Shown: piece by piece, positions 1 through 9,891 of the stretch
How positions within the stretch are numbered: position 1 is the stretch's first letter
Layout of the letters: every line of letters starts with the position of its first letter
NCBI RefSeq assembly: GCF_900091505.1
Contig: NZ_LT607409.1
Location: 1,612,001-1,676,000, forward strand
Reading direction: 5' to 3'
DNA length: 64,000 nucleotides
Origin: Micromonospora chokoriensis
Lineage (GTDB): Bacteria > Actinomycetota > Actinomycetes > Mycobacteriales > Micromonosporaceae
Notes under the pieces: generated by a model
What the model was told of the DNA's origin: nothing
Databases searched by the model: none
What the model saw: the letters and a program-made list of their open reading frames with translations, nothing else
Program-made: the position numbers and the translations under genes

Positions 1-251
1 AGCGCGACCCACCCAGGGTGGTCCTGCGCGTAGCCGTGCAGGGCGTCGGTGACCGCCGTGTCCAGCCGGTGCAGCGGCGCCCACGCACCGAGCACCAGCA
101 GTGTGAGCAGCGCGAAGGGCACCAGCACCAGGAACGCCGCCGCCGAGGCGAGGGTCAGCCGCAGCCCCAGTGAATGGTCCGGGTCGAGTCGGCGGTGCCG
201 CCAGGACGACTGCTCGGCGGAGGCGTGGGTGGGCGGCTGCTGCGTACTCAT
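1..251 (-). CDS. PAP2-like membrane protein, cut by the window edge
   Basis: The first 83 codons of a leftward gene whose remainder lies outside the window. The ATG at 251 is followed by a polar N-terminus, a hydrophobic segment at about residues 32-54, then LHRLDTAVTDALHGYAQDHP. This layout (one TM, then a short helix before the catalytic loops) is what I know from actinobacterial PAP2-type phosphatases, which dephosphorylate lipid carriers or phospholipids at the membrane. The phosphatase motifs themselves are not in the window, so the family call is inferred from the N-terminus only. Confidence 0.55.
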   Translation of the reverse strand, partial: MSTQQPPTHASAEQSSWRHRRLDPDHSLGLRLTLASAAAFLVLVPFALLTLLVLGAWAPLHRLDTAVTDALHGYAQDHPGWVA

Positions 252-303
252 TCGTCGGTTCTACCCGACCGGGCGGCCGGTCAGACCTTCCGGTCGTCCG
301 CGA

Positions 304-1644
304 TCAGCGGGCCCGGTGCCGGAACCGGCGGATCATCAGCGCGGCGCTGCCGAGGAGGGCGACGACGAGCACGAGGCCGATCCACAGCTGCTCCGGAGCG
401 GACGGGTCCTGGCCACCGGCAGCCCGGGCCGTCCACCGGGTCTGCTGGTGGGGTGCGGTGAGCCCGAGCGGGTCGCTGCCGGCGCCGGCCACCGGGTCGT
501 CGTCGGCCGAGCCGGGCGCCGGACCGAAGCCAGTCACACCCGGCGACGTCTGGTCGTCGAGCGGGTTGACGGGCACCGGCGGCACGTCGGCGGTCAGCGC
601 GGCCACCGGATCCACCACCCCGTACCCGAAGCGGTCGTCCCGCCCGGTCGGGCCGATGTCCCGGGCGCTGGCCAGCAACCGGTTGACCACCTCACCGGCG
701 GGCATCTGCGGAAAGCGGGACCGGACCAGCGCGGCGGTGGCCGTCACCAGTGGCGCGGCGAAGCTCGTGCCCTGCACCCGCCAGTACCCGTCGGGGGACT
801 TCGCGCCGACCAGCCCGCTGGCGGGAGCCGTGAGCACTGTCGCCCGCCCGGTGATCGACCCGGACCACAGGTTGTCGCTGCCGCGTTCGAGGCCGGCGAC
901 CGCGACCACACCCGGCTCACGCGCCGGGTACCACACCTTGGTGCTGGTGGACGTCGCCAGGTTGCCGGTACAGGCGATCACGACCACGTCGCGGACGAAC
1001 GCGTAGTCCAGAGCCGCGGCCAGGGCCGGGCTGTCGCCGCTGCCCCCCAGGGACAGGTTGATCACACGGGCGCCGTTGTCGACCGCCCAGCGGACCCCCT
1101 GGGCGACGATCAACGCGTCGTCGTAGCGGTTCTGCTCGTCGAGCACCCGGACCGGCAGGATACGGGCATCCGGCGCCAGGCCGACGACGCCCCGTTTGTC
1201 GTCCTTGCGGCCGGCGATCAGGCCGGCCACCGTCGTGCCGTGCCCCACCGGATCCGGGCCCGCCCCGCCCCCGGGGCCGACGAGATCCTTGCCCGGCAGC
1301 ACCTGGCCGACCAGGTCGGGATGGTTGCCGTCCACTCCGGAGTCCACCACGGCGACGGTCACGCCTCGACCGGTCGAGCTGTGCCAGGCCGTCTCGGCGC
1401 GCAACTCGTCGAGCTGCCACTGTTCGTCGCGTACCTGGTCGGTGCGGGTGACCGCGTCGCCAGGGGCGAGGGCCATCGACGCGCCGGCGAGCTGTCCGCC
1501 GTTGGTGGGCGTGGCGACGGGCACGGCCGCCGCGGTCGGGCCCACGACAGCGAGCGCCGCGGCGACACCGAGCAGCGCCCGGCCGGCCGCTCGACGGGCC
1601 GCTGACGGACCGCTGTGCCGAACCCCAGTCACATCCCCAGCCAT
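304..1644 (-). CDS. mycP: Mycosin: type VII secretion subtilisin-like serine protease
   Basis: A 446-residue S8-family protease anchored outside the membrane, a standard component of ESX/type VII secretion loci. It has an N-terminal signal-like hydrophobic stretch at about residues 22-42. The catalytic triad is intact: Asp101 in VVDSGVDGNHPD, His135 in GHGTTVAGL and Ser294 in GTSFAAPLV. A C-terminal transmembrane helix (about residues 417-438) is followed by a basic RRFRHRAR tail. It lies 74 bp downstream of eccC on the same strand, so the two are probably co-transcribed. Family members process secreted substrates and stabilise the secretion complex; the substrate here is unknown. Confidence 0.95.
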   Translation of the reverse strand: MAGDVTGVRHSGPSAARRAAGRALLGVAAALAVVGPTAAAVPVATPTNGGQLAGASMALAPGDAVTRTDQVRDEQWQLDELRAETAWHSSTGRGVTVAVVDSGVDGNHPDLVGQVLPGKDLVGPGGGAGPDPVGHGTTVAGLIAGRKDDKRGVVGLAPDARILPVRVLDEQNRYDDALIVAQGVRWAVDNGARVINLSLGGSGDSPALAAALDYAFVRDVVVIACTGNLATSTSTKVWYPAREPGVVAVAGLERGSDNLWSGSITGRATVLTAPASGLVGAKSPDGYWRVQGTSFAAPLVTATAALVRSRFPQMPAGEVVNRLLASARDIGPTGRDDRFGYGVVDPVAALTADVPPVPVNPLDDQTSPGVTGFGPAPGSADDDPVAGAGSDPLGLTAPHQQTRWTARAAGGQDPSAPEQLWIGLVLVVALLGSAALMIRRFRHRAR

Positions 1645-1718
1645 TCATCCCGACGGAACCACGACGATCGGAGATTACCGGTTTCCTCACCTGTCACGGG
1701 AAGAACCGGCGAGTCAGG

Positions 1719-4700
1719 TCATGGTGGCGAAAGTTGTGCCAGCTGGACGAGGCGTACGCCATCCCGCCGGGTGACCAGTCGACCACGCCCCGGCGGCAGT
1801 GGGCCGGGACGCACCGGCCCGACGAGCGCCCCCTCGTCCGGGCTGCCCGCCATCACCAGACCGGCGGTGGACAACTCCCGCAGCCGCTGCACGATCGGCT
1901 CGTACTGGGCGCGGCCTGCGCCACCCGAGCGGCGGGCCAGCACCAGGTGCAACCCGACGTCGCGGGCGTGCGGCAGGTGCTCCTCCAACGCCCGCAGCGG
2001 GTTCGCGGGCCCGGCCGCCACCAGGTCGTAGTCGTCCACCAGCACGAACAGCTCCGGGCCGGACCACCAGGAGCGGTCCCGCAGTTGCTGCGGGGTGACC
2101 TCCGGCCCGGGGGCCCGCCGCTCCAGATAACCGGCAGCCGACTCGATCAGGTCGGCGGTGTGTGCCGCGGCGGTGCCGTACCCGATCAGGTGCGGCGTCT
2201 CGATCGTGCCGAGCAGGCTGCGCCGGTAGTCGACAAGGATCACCCGGGCCTGCTCGGGCGTGAACCGCGTGATGATCGACGTCGCCAGCGCCCGCAGAAA
2301 CGACGACTTGCCGCACTCCGAGTCCCCGAAGACCACAAAGTGCGGCTCGGTGGCGAAGTCGAGCGACACCGGGCGCAGGTCCGCCTCCGCGATCCCGATC
2401 GGCAACCGCAGGCCGGTCGTCGCGGCGAGGTCCAGATCGGCGTACGGCAGCACGGGCGGGAGCAGCCGCACTCGGGGCGCCGGCGGACCCGCCCACCCGT
2501 CGGCGGCCCGCTTCACCAGGCCCGCGGTGTCCCCGTCGGCGGCACCGAGCTGCGGTAACGCGGTGAGGAAGTGCAGCCCTTCCGCCGTCACCCCCCGGCC
2601 GGCGCGCTCCGGCACGTTCGCGGCCGCACGCCTCGCCACCAGCGAGTCGGACGGGTCGCCGAGGCGCAACTCCAACCGTGAACCGAACAGGTCCCGGATC
2701 GCCGGCCGGAAGTCCAGCCAGCGCAGCGCGGTGGCGACCACGTGCACCCCGTACGACAGGCCCCGGGTGGCCAGGTCGGTGACCAGCGGCTCCAGGTCGT
2801 CGTACTCGCCTCGGACCGTGCTCCAACCGTCGACCAGCAGGAACACGTCACCGAACGGATCGATGCCCGGTTGGTTGGTCGCCCCCGCCGCGGCCCGGCG
2901 CTGCCGGTACGCGGCCATCGACTCCACGCCCAACTCCGCGAACCGGCGCTCCCGGTCGGCCAACAGGGTGGTCATCTCGCCGACGGTGCGCCGTACGGCC
3001 GTCGGATCGGCCCGACCGGCGACCCCGCCCACGTGCGGGAGGTCGCGCAGCGCGGCCAACCCGCCACCACCGAAGTCCAGGCAGTAGACCTGCACCTCTG
3101 CCGGCGTGTGGGTGAGCGCCAACGCGCAGACCAGCGTGCGCAGCGCCGTCGACTTGCCGCTCTGCGGCGCGCCGACCACCGCCACGTGCCCGGCCGCGCC
3201 GTCCAACGCCAGCCAGAGCAGGTCCCGACGCTGCTCCAACGGCTTGTCCACCACGGCCAGGGGCACGCCGAGCGCGCCGTGCAGCTCCGGGTTGCCCACG
3301 GTCAGGCCGCGTGCCGGGTCCACCTCCACCGGACCGAGCAGTTCGTCCACCGTCGGTGGTTGTCCGAGCGGGGGGAGCCACACCTGGTGCGCCGGCGGGC
3401 CCTGCCCGACGAGCCGATCCACCAGGAGGTCGAGCAGGGTCTCCCGGTCCTCCTCCTCGGCGGCGACGGGCGCGACCGGGGTCGCCGGCTCGGGCACGGG
3501 TACGGCGTGCGTGGTGAAGGTGAGCAGCCGGGCGCCACCCTCGGCGGTGGCACCGGCCGTCACCGTCCGCCGCCGGACGGCACCGGAGACGTACGCGGCC
3601 TTGAACCGGACCAACGGGTCGGTGCCGGCGCGCAGATAGCCGTGGCCCGGCGAGCGGGGCAACTCGTGCGCGTCCGGCACCCCCAGCACGGTGCGGGACT
3701 CCAGCGCGGAGAAGGTCCGCAGACCGATCCGGTACGAGAGATGGGTGTCCAGCCCGCGGAGCCGTCCCTCCTCGAGGCGCTGACTGGCGAGCAGCAGGTG
3801 CACACCGAGTGAGCGGCCCAGCCGGCCGATCTGCACGAACAGGTCGATGAAGTCGGGCTTGGCGGAGAGCAGTTCGGAGAACTCGTCGCAGATCAGCAGC
3901 AGCGACGGCAGCGGGGCCAGCGGGCTGCCGGCTGCCCGGGCCCGCTCGTAGTCGCGCACGCCGGCGAAGTTGCCGGCGCGTCGGAGCAGCTCCTGCCGGC
4001 GGACCAACTCCCCGTTGATCGCGTCGACCATCCGGTCGACCAGGGGCAGCGCGTCGGCCAGGTTGGTGATCACTGCTGCCGTGTGCGGCAACCTGTCGAA
4101 CGAGGCGAAGGTGGCGCCGCCCTTGAAGTCGACCAGCACGAAGTTGAGCTGCTCGGAGCTGTGCGTGGCGGCCAGGCCCAGCACCAGCGTGCGGAGCAGC
4201 TCCGACTTGCCGGAGCCGGTGGCCCCGATGAGAAGGCCGTGCGGGCCCATCCCGTCCTGGGCGGACTCCTTGAGGTCCAGTTCGATGGCACCGCCGTCGG
4301 TGCCCACCCCGATCGGCACGCGCAGCCGCTCGCGGGCCGAGCGCGGCAACCAACCCTGCTCGGCCGTGAAGCTCTCCGGGTCGCCGAGGCCGAGCAGCTC
4401 GGGAAGGCCCAGGTCGGCCTGGAGCGGGGAGTCGGGCCCACGGGCCGCGCCCGCGAGCCGGAGCGGGGCCAACCGTCGGGCGACCGCCTCGGCGTCGGCG
4501 AGGTCGAGCTGGTCGGCGGTGCCGACATCGGCATGCCCGTCGGTCGACCGCGAGTGCAGTCGTCGGCCGTGCAACTCCAGCAGCAGCGCGTACCGGTCGA
4601 GCAGCCGAGGCGGGGGAGTGTCCAGGTCCAGCACGGTGACCGCGTCGATGCCACCGTCACCGGTCAGATCACTGGCGCCGGTCAACTCGCCGCCGTCGAG

Positions 4701-5702
4701 GACGACCACCACGTGCGGGCCGTCGGTGGCCGGGCCGGCCGGGCTGAACCGGGAGCGGCTGGCCAGCACGTCCGCCAGCAGCCCTTCGAGCTCGGCGGCG
4801 GAACTGGTCACCAGTCGCAGCGGGCCGAGCGCGTCGGTGCGGCTGGGGTGGTGCGCGTGCGGGAGCCACTTCACCCACTCCCAGCAGGCGCGGCGTTCCG
4901 GCCCGGCGCAGACCGCGACGAGCAGCTCGTCGGGGGCGTGGAAGACCGCCAGCTGGGTCAGCACGGCCCGGACCAACGCCTGCGCCACCGGGTCGCCGGT
5001 GGGTCGGCCGCCGGTCGTGGGGCCGTCACCAGCGGGTCGGCCGGCGGATCGGACGTGCACCCGGGCGAAGCTGCGCAGCGACAGGGCCACGGGCAGGTCC
5101 GGAACCACGGAGTACGCGTCCAGGAAGCGGCGCAGCGCGCCGGCGGTCATCGGTTCCAGCTCCTCCAGCGGTCGGGTCACCGGCGCGACGAGCGGGGTGG
5201 CGAGGGTCTGCGGCCCGACCGCGACGCGGACCACAGCGAAATCCGGGTCGCCCGGTCGCCGCTCCCAGACCCGGTGGCTGTCGACGGTCGACCAGAGCCG
5301 ACCCGGGTCGGGGTGCCGGTAGAACAGCCCGGCCCGCTGCTGGCCGGCGGTCCGGCGAACCCGCCGCCGCAGTGTGGCCAGGTGCCGCAGGTACTCCCGC
5401 CGGGCGGCCATCATCTCGGACTTCTTCGGGGTGCCGGAGGCGCTGCCCCAGGAGGTCACCACCATCGCCAGCGAGGAGAGCCCGAACATCCCGCCGACCA
5501 CGTACGAGTAGGCTCCGCCGCCCCGGCCGAACATCATCGCCATCGCGACAGTGCCGCCGAGCATCGGCAGCAGCATGAGCATCTGCTGCCATCGCCCGCC
5601 GGCCACCACCGGAATCTCCGGCGGCGCCTCCACCGGCAGCTCACCGGCGGGGATTTCCGGTGCTGGTCGGCGCGGCGGACGCTTGATGACGACGGTGGAC
5701 AC
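1719..5702 (-). CDS. eccC: Type VII secretion FtsK/SpoIIIE ATPase EccC
   Basis: A 1327-residue motor of an ESX/type VII system, with EccCa and EccCb fused in one chain. Two N-terminal TM helices (about residues 40-85) are followed by three ATPase domains. All three P-loops keep the lysine: GATGSGKSELL near 493, GAPQSGKSTAL near 843 and GDSECGKSSFL near 1125. Domain 1 has a clear Walker B (LLLICDEFSELL); domains 2 and 3 have weaker VDGW and VDDYD equivalents. The GTG start at 5702 follows AGGAGG. It is divergent from eccD, with 101 bp between them that must hold both promoters. No EccB, EccE or WXG100 gene is present in the window. Confidence 0.97.
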   Translation of the reverse strand: MSTVVIKRPPRRPAPEIPAGELPVEAPPEIPVVAGGRWQQMLMLLPMLGGTVAMAMMFGRGGGAYSYVVGGMFGLSSLAMVVTSWGSASGTPKKSEMMAARREYLRHLATLRRRVRRTAGQQRAGLFYRHPDPGRLWSTVDSHRVWERRPGDPDFAVVRVAVGPQTLATPLVAPVTRPLEELEPMTAGALRRFLDAYSVVPDLPVALSLRSFARVHVRSAGRPAGDGPTTGGRPTGDPVAQALVRAVLTQLAVFHAPDELLVAVCAGPERRACWEWVKWLPHAHHPSRTDALGPLRLVTSSAAELEGLLADVLASRSRFSPAGPATDGPHVVVVLDGGELTGASDLTGDGGIDAVTVLDLDTPPPRLLDRYALLLELHGRRLHSRSTDGHADVGTADQLDLADAEAVARRLAPLRLAGAARGPDSPLQADLGLPELLGLGDPESFTAEQGWLPRSARERLRVPIGVGTDGGAIELDLKESAQDGMGPHGLLIGATGSGKSELLRTLVLGLAATHSSEQLNFVLVDFKGGATFASFDRLPHTAAVITNLADALPLVDRMVDAINGELVRRQELLRRAGNFAGVRDYERARAAGSPLAPLPSLLLICDEFSELLSAKPDFIDLFVQIGRLGRSLGVHLLLASQRLEEGRLRGLDTHLSYRIGLRTFSALESRTVLGVPDAHELPRSPGHGYLRAGTDPLVRFKAAYVSGAVRRRTVTAGATAEGGARLLTFTTHAVPVPEPATPVAPVAAEEEDRETLLDLLVDRLVGQGPPAHQVWLPPLGQPPTVDELLGPVEVDPARGLTVGNPELHGALGVPLAVVDKPLEQRRDLLWLALDGAAGHVAVVGAPQSGKSTALRTLVCALALTHTPAEVQVYCLDFGGGGLAALRDLPHVGGVAGRADPTAVRRTVGEMTTLLADRERRFAELGVESMAAYRQRRAAAGATNQPGIDPFGDVFLLVDGWSTVRGEYDDLEPLVTDLATRGLSYGVHVVATALRWLDFRPAIRDLFGSRLELRLGDPSDSLVARRAAANVPERAGRGVTAEGLHFLTALPQLGAADGDTAGLVKRAADGWAGPPAPRVRLLPPVLPYADLDLAATTGLRLPIGIAEADLRPVSLDFATEPHFVVFGDSECGKSSFLRALATSIITRFTPEQARVILVDYRRSLLGTIETPHLIGYGTAAAHTADLIESAAGYLERRAPGPEVTPQQLRDRSWWSGPELFVLVDDYDLVAAGPANPLRALEEHLPHARDVGLHLVLARRSGGAGRAQYEPIVQRLRELSTAGLVMAGSPDEGALVGPVRPGPLPPGRGRLVTRRDGVRLVQLAQLSPP

Positions 5703-5803
5703 TCGGCCTCCTGACAGCGCTGGGTAACCCGAGCCGGACTCATGGTAGGTAAAGTCCTGTCGTCCGCGCAGCCTCCGATCCCCGTCGATATGGAGACCAG
5801 TCG

Positions 5804-7207
5804 ATGACTACCGGGCTGGCCCGCGTCACCATCAGCGCGCCGCAACGACGGCTGGACGTCGCCCTGCCGGAGCAGGTGCCCCTTGCCGAACTGCTGCCCG
5901 ACGTGCTCCGACACGCCGGCGTCGGGTTGGCCGACGACGGCGAGCAGCACGGTGGTTGGGTTCTGCGCCGCACCGACGGCGGAGTGCTCGCGACCGCCCA
6001 GGCGCTGTTGCCGCAGGGGGTGCGCGACGGCGAGGTGCTGCACCTGGTGCCGGCCCGTGCGCACTGGCCCGAGCTGGAGTACGACGACGTGGTCGAGGCG
6101 ATTGCCGACGGCGCCCGCCGCCGAGGTGGTGCCTGGTCGCCCACCGCCACCCGCGTCGCCAGCCTGGCCGGTGCCGCCGTCCCGCTCGCCGTCGGGCTGC
6201 TGGCCCTGTTCGTCAGCGGCCCGACGCACCGGGCGGGCTGGATGACGGCCACCGTGGTGGCGCTGGTGCTCACCGTCGCCGGCGCGGTGGCCTCCCGCGC
6301 CAACGGCGACGGGACGACCGGGGCGACGGTGGGCGGCTACGCGCTGCCGTACGCGTTCACAGCCGGCGCCCTCGCGGTCGGCTCCGGCGACCCGGTCACG
6401 CCGTTCGGCCCGGCCCGCTGGGTGGGCGCCCCCGAACTGCTGGCCGGCTCGGTGGCACTGCTGCTGGTGGCGCTGATCGGCCTGCTCGGGGTGGCCAGTC
6501 GGCTACGGGTCTTCGTCGCCGGTGTCACCGTCGGCCTGACCGGTGCCGGTGCCGCGCTCGGTGGGCTGCTGCTGACCCCGGCCGGTACGGCGGCGGTGCT
6601 GCTCAGCGCGCTGGTCTTCGCCGTCGGCGTGATCCCGCTGCTGGCCATCCGGCTGGGCAAGCTGCCCCTGCCGCCCATCACCCTGCCGACCTCGGCCCCC
6701 GTGGACGAGCCCCAGCGGGCCCGCGATCTCCCGGACCGCAGCCGGGTGCACGCCGCGGTGATCCGTACCGAGGAGATGCTCACCGGCATGTTGATCGGGC
6801 ACGCCGTGCTGGCGGTGGCCGCAGCGGTCGTCCTCGGGATCGTCGGTGGAACGGCCGGCCGGGTTCTCGTGGCGGTCACCTCGGCCGTGCTGCTGCTGCG
6901 CTCGCGCCTGTTCGTGGCGCTGCGACACCGGGTTCCGACGGTGCTCGCCGGGTTGGCCGGCTACGCGGCGCTCGGTGCCGTACTGGTCGGCCGGGTCGAC
7001 GAGCCGGCGCGGCTCGCCCTGGTCCTGGGCGCCGCGGTGCTGGCCCTGGTGACCATCGCCGCCGGCACCGGGTACGCCCGCCGGCCGGTCTCCCCGTACG
7101 TCGGACGGGCCGCCGACCTCACCGACACGGCGCTGGTGGTCGCCGTGGTGCCGACCGCCTGCGCGGTGCTCGACCTGTACGACAGGGCCCGGGGGCTGCT
7201 CGGTTGA
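5804..7207 (+). CDS. eccD: Type VII secretion integral membrane protein EccD
   Basis: A 467-residue channel-forming subunit of the ESX membrane complex. The first ~95 residues form the ubiquitin-like domain typical of EccD (starting MTTGLARVTISAPQRRLDV), followed by about eleven hydrophobic segments from residue ~125 to the end, matching the expected fold. The ATG at 5804 follows a GGAGA-type Shine-Dalgarno sequence. It is transcribed away from eccC and mycP, so the ESX genes here are split over two divergent units. The C-terminus faces ppa, with 31 bp between the two stop codons. Confidence 0.94.
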   Translation: MTTGLARVTISAPQRRLDVALPEQVPLAELLPDVLRHAGVGLADDGEQHGGWVLRRTDGGVLATAQALLPQGVRDGEVLHLVPARAHWPELEYDDVVEAIADGARRRGGAWSPTATRVASLAGAAVPLAVGLLALFVSGPTHRAGWMTATVVALVLTVAGAVASRANGDGTTGATVGGYALPYAFTAGALAVGSGDPVTPFGPARWVGAPELLAGSVALLLVALIGLLGVASRLRVFVAGVTVGLTGAGAALGGLLLTPAGTAAVLLSALVFAVGVIPLLAIRLGKLPLPPITLPTSAPVDEPQRARDLPDRSRVHAAVIRTEEMLTGMLIGHAVLAVAAAVVLGIVGGTAGRVLVAVTSAVLLLRSRLFVALRHRVPTVLAGLAGYAALGAVLVGRVDEPARLALVLGAAVLALVTIAAGTGYARRPVSPYVGRAADLTDTALVVAVVPTACAVLDLYDRARGLLG

Positions 7208-7212
7208 GCGGC

Positions 7213-7226
7213 CACCGGGCCCGGTG
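7213..7226. terminator. Short GC palindrome between eccD and ppa
   Basis: CACCGGGCCCGGTG is a perfect 14-bp palindrome in the 31-bp gap between the two convergent genes. It could act as a weak bidirectional terminator; there is no T-run. Confidence 0.3.
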
Positions 7227-7238
7227 CGTCGGTGCCTG

Positions 7239-7745
7239 TCAGTGGAGGGTCTCGCCGCGCGCCTCGGCGTCCCTGGCCCGCTGGTAGGAGGCCTGGATCT
7301 CGGCCTCGGCCTCGGTGCGGCCGACCCAGGTCGCGCCCTCCACCGACTTGCCGGGCTCCAGGTCCTTGTAGACCTCGAAGAAGTGCTGGATCTCCAGCCG
7401 GTCGAACTCGCCGAGGTGGTGGATGTCGCGCAGGTGCTCCTGGCGGGGGTCCTCGTAGGGGACGCAGAGGACCTTGTCGTCCCCGCCCTTCTCGTCGGTC
7501 ATCCGGAACATGCCGATGGTGCGGCAGCGGATCAGGCAACCCGGGAAGGTCGGCTCGGGGACCAGCACCAGGGCGTCCAGCGGATCGCCGTCCTCGCCCA
7601 GCGTGCCCTCGATGAACCCGTAGTCGGCCGGGTACTGGGTGGACGTGAAGAGGGTGCGGTCCAGCCGGATCCGGCCGGTCGCGTGGTCCACCTCGTACTT
7701 GTTCCGGTGACCCTTGGGGATCTCAACCGTAACGTCGAAATCCAT
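7239..7745 (-). CDS. ppa: Inorganic pyrophosphatase
   Basis: A 168-residue cytoplasmic family I pyrophosphatase that hydrolyses PPi to two phosphates and so pulls biosynthetic reactions forward. The metal-binding signature is visible as [13 protein letters not shown], with the upstream GFIEGTLG segment. I place the start at the ATG at 7745 ([20 protein letters not shown]) because GAGGGAG lies seven bases before it; a longer reading frame upstream lacks such a site. The length matches bacterial hexameric enzymes. It is divergent from dacB, as in M. tuberculosis (known synteny). Confidence 0.97.
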   Translation of the reverse strand: MDFDVTVEIPKGHRNKYEVDHATGRIRLDRTLFTSTQYPADYGFIEGTLGEDGDPLDALVLVPEPTFPGCLIRCRTIGMFRMTDEKGGDDKVLCVPYEDPRQEHLRDIHHLGEFDRLEIQHFFEVYKDLEPGKSVEGATWVGRTEAEAEIQASYQRARDAEARGETLH

Positions 7746-7841
7746 CTGCACGCTCCCTCGTCTGCCCACGCTGGCTAACGGAACCACTGGCGCCCTCCGG
7801 ACAGGTGAATGCCCACCCGCCGACTCCGGCCGCCGCATAGT

Positions 7842-7854
7842 CTTCGGACCGAAG
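7842..7854. promoter_or_regulatory. Operator-like palindrome in the ppa/dacB divergent promoter region
   Basis: CTTCGGACCGAAG has perfect 6-bp arms around one base, in the 151 bp between the divergent starts. It directly follows CATAGT, which resembles a -10 hexamer reading toward dacB. No regulator can be named. Confidence 0.3.
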
Positions 7855-7896
7855 TAGTGTCACCCAAGCCGATTTTCGCTGGGGGAGGAGGGGGTC

Positions 7897-9786
7897 GTGG
7901 GGAGGGAAGATTCACACTACCGCCCGGACGGGGGTTCCGGGCACGGTACCGGACGATCCGGTTCGGGCGGTGCGACGGGTCGCGTCCCGGTGCCCGAGGC
8001 TCACCTTCCACGGACTCCCGAGCCGGCGAACCAGGCGCCGGAGGCGTCGCCCGAGAGGCCCCCGCCGCTGCCCTGGCGCCCGCCGGGCGGGTCGCCCCCT
8101 CCCGGCTCGAACAACGGTCGCTTCCCGGCGCTCGGCGGTGACCGACCGGCGAGCGGTAGGCCGCCGGGAAACGCCTCGGTTCCGGTCAGCCCGGCGTCGG
8201 GTGGTTCGCCGCGTGGCAGTGCCTCGGTCCCGGTCAGCCCTGCGCCGGTCAGCCCGGTGTCCGGCCACGCCCCGAATGCTCCCGGCGGCCCGCCGCTGGG
8301 CCCGCCGATCTCCGCGCTGCCCGCGTCCGCCGATGCCGCGCCGCCGCCCGCACCCGTCACGCCGAAGCGCCGTCGGCGCCTGCCCGTGGTGCTGGCCGTC
8401 GTGCTGCTGCTCGTACTCGCCGGCGTCGGAGTCGTCGTCACCCGGCCCGGCCCGGTCGCCGGCTGGCTGGGCGACGACACCGGGTCCGGCCCGAAGGCTG
8501 CCGCTGCGACCCCGGACCCTGATCCCTCGGACGTGCTGGCCGGCCCGGATCCGAACGCGCCGTTGCCCACCGCCGACGGAGTTCGTGCCGTGCTCGACCC
8601 GCTGGTCGGCGTCGCCGCACTCGGCAGTCGGGTGAACGTCTCGGTGGCCGACGTGATCTCCGGGCAGACACTGTTCGCCAAGGGTGCGGACGACGGCACG
8701 GTCCCCGCCTCGGTGACCAAGCTCGCGACCGGGGTGACCGCGCTGGCCGCTCGTGGACCCGGTTACCGGATACCCACCCGGGCGGTGGCCGGTGCGAAGG
8801 CCGGCGAAGTGGTGATCATCGGGGGCGGCGATCCCACCCTGGCGATCGACAAGAAGGGCTACTACCCGGGGGCGGCACGCCTGGACGACCTGGCCACCCA
8901 GGTGCGCACCGCGCTCGGCGGGGCCACCCCGACCAGCGTGACCGTCGACGGCTCGGTCTACTCCGGCCCGGTCTACGGCCCGGGCTGGGACGACGACATC
9001 CCCACCGGCGGTTCCGGCGGCGCGGTGACCGCGTTGATGACCGACGGCGCGCGCAGGGACCCGAGCGTCGACCACGGGGCGGCCGCGCGGTTCGCCGAAC
9101 CGGACCTGGCCGCCGGCAAGGCGTTCGCCCGGCTGCTCGGCGTGCCGACCGACACGGTGAAGCGTGGCACGGCGCCGGCTCCGGCGGCGGCCGGTGGCAC
9201 CCCGGCACCCGGTGCCGAGCTGGGCGTGGTGCAGTCCCCGCCGATGATCCGGCTGGTCGACATCATGATCAGCGAGAGCGACAACCTGGTGGCCGAGGCG
9301 TTGGCCCGTCAGGTCGCGTTGGCCCGTAACCAGCCGGCCTCGTTCGACGGTGGCGCCGCCGCGATGGACGCGCAGGTGGCCGAGCTGGGCCTGCCGGCCG
9401 ACGAGATCACCCTCTCCGACGGCAGCGGGTTGTCCCGCCGCAACCGGATCAGCCCGTCGCTGCTGACCGACCTGATCCGGCTGGCGGCGAGCCCGGACCA
9501 TCCGGAGTTGGCCGGCGTGTTCGGCGGTCTGCCGGTGGGCGGCTGGTCGGGGACGCTGAACGAGCGCTACCGCAACACCCCCGGCACCGCCGCCGGTGCG
9601 GGCAGCGTCCGGGCCAAGACCGGCACGCTGACCGCCGTGCACTCCATCGCGGGCCTGGTCACCACCGCCGACGGTCGGCTGCTCACCTTCGCCGTGCTCA
9701 CCGACCAGGTGCCGGGCGGCAAGGAGACCGCCCAGCCTGCGCTGGACCGGATCGCCGCCGCGTTGGCCGGCTGCGGCTGCGGCTGA
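7897..9786 (+). CDS. dacB: D-alanyl-D-alanine carboxypeptidase / PBP4-type (S13 family)
   Basis: A 629-residue low-molecular-weight penicillin-binding protein that trims or cleaves peptidoglycan stem peptides outside the membrane. The N-terminal ~155 residues are a Gly/Pro-rich cytoplasmic tail, followed by one TM helix (about 162-185) and the S13 domain. Its three active-site motifs are intact: SVTK (Ser272-Lys275), SDN (461-463) and KTG (574-576). The GTG at 7897 is chosen because it directly follows a strong GGGGGAGGAGGGGG Shine-Dalgarno tract. The long tail is characteristic of Micromonospora-type proteins rather than the shorter mycobacterial enzyme. It heads the dacB-DUF2342-tilS cluster. 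Confidence 0.95.
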   Translation: MGREDSHYRPDGGSGHGTGRSGSGGATGRVPVPEAHLPRTPEPANQAPEASPERPPPLPWRPPGGSPPPGSNNGRFPALGGDRPASGRPPGNASVPVSPASGGSPRGSASVPVSPAPVSPVSGHAPNAPGGPPLGPPISALPASADAAPPPAPVTPKRRRRLPVVLAVVLLLVLAGVGVVVTRPGPVAGWLGDDTGSGPKAAAATPDPDPSDVLAGPDPNAPLPTADGVRAVLDPLVGVAALGSRVNVSVADVISGQTLFAKGADDGTVPASVTKLATGVTALAARGPGYRIPTRAVAGAKAGEVVIIGGGDPTLAIDKKGYYPGAARLDDLATQVRTALGGATPTSVTVDGSVYSGPVYGPGWDDDIPTGGSGGAVTALMTDGARRDPSVDHGAAARFAEPDLAAGKAFARLLGVPTDTVKRGTAPAPAAAGGTPAPGAELGVVQSPPMIRLVDIMISESDNLVAEALARQVALARNQPASFDGGAAAMDAQVAELGLPADEITLSDGSGLSRRNRISPSLLTDLIRLAASPDHPELAGVFGGLPVGGWSGTLNERYRNTPGTAAGAGSVRAKTGTLTAVHSIAGLVTTADGRLLTFAVLTDQVPGGKETAQPALDRIAAALAGCGCG

Positions 9787-9891
9787 CCGTCGTCGGGCCG
9801 GGGTCGTCCGGCTCCCGGGCGGACCGGCCATCGGCGTCGATCGAGGACGCGAGGCCGGGCCGGGGTGTCGCGGCGCGGGTACGGTGGGTTC

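Noticed and set aside
49..1605. Large plus-strand frame over mycP
   Set aside because: Antisense to an intact protease with a complete catalytic triad; the translation has no domain character.
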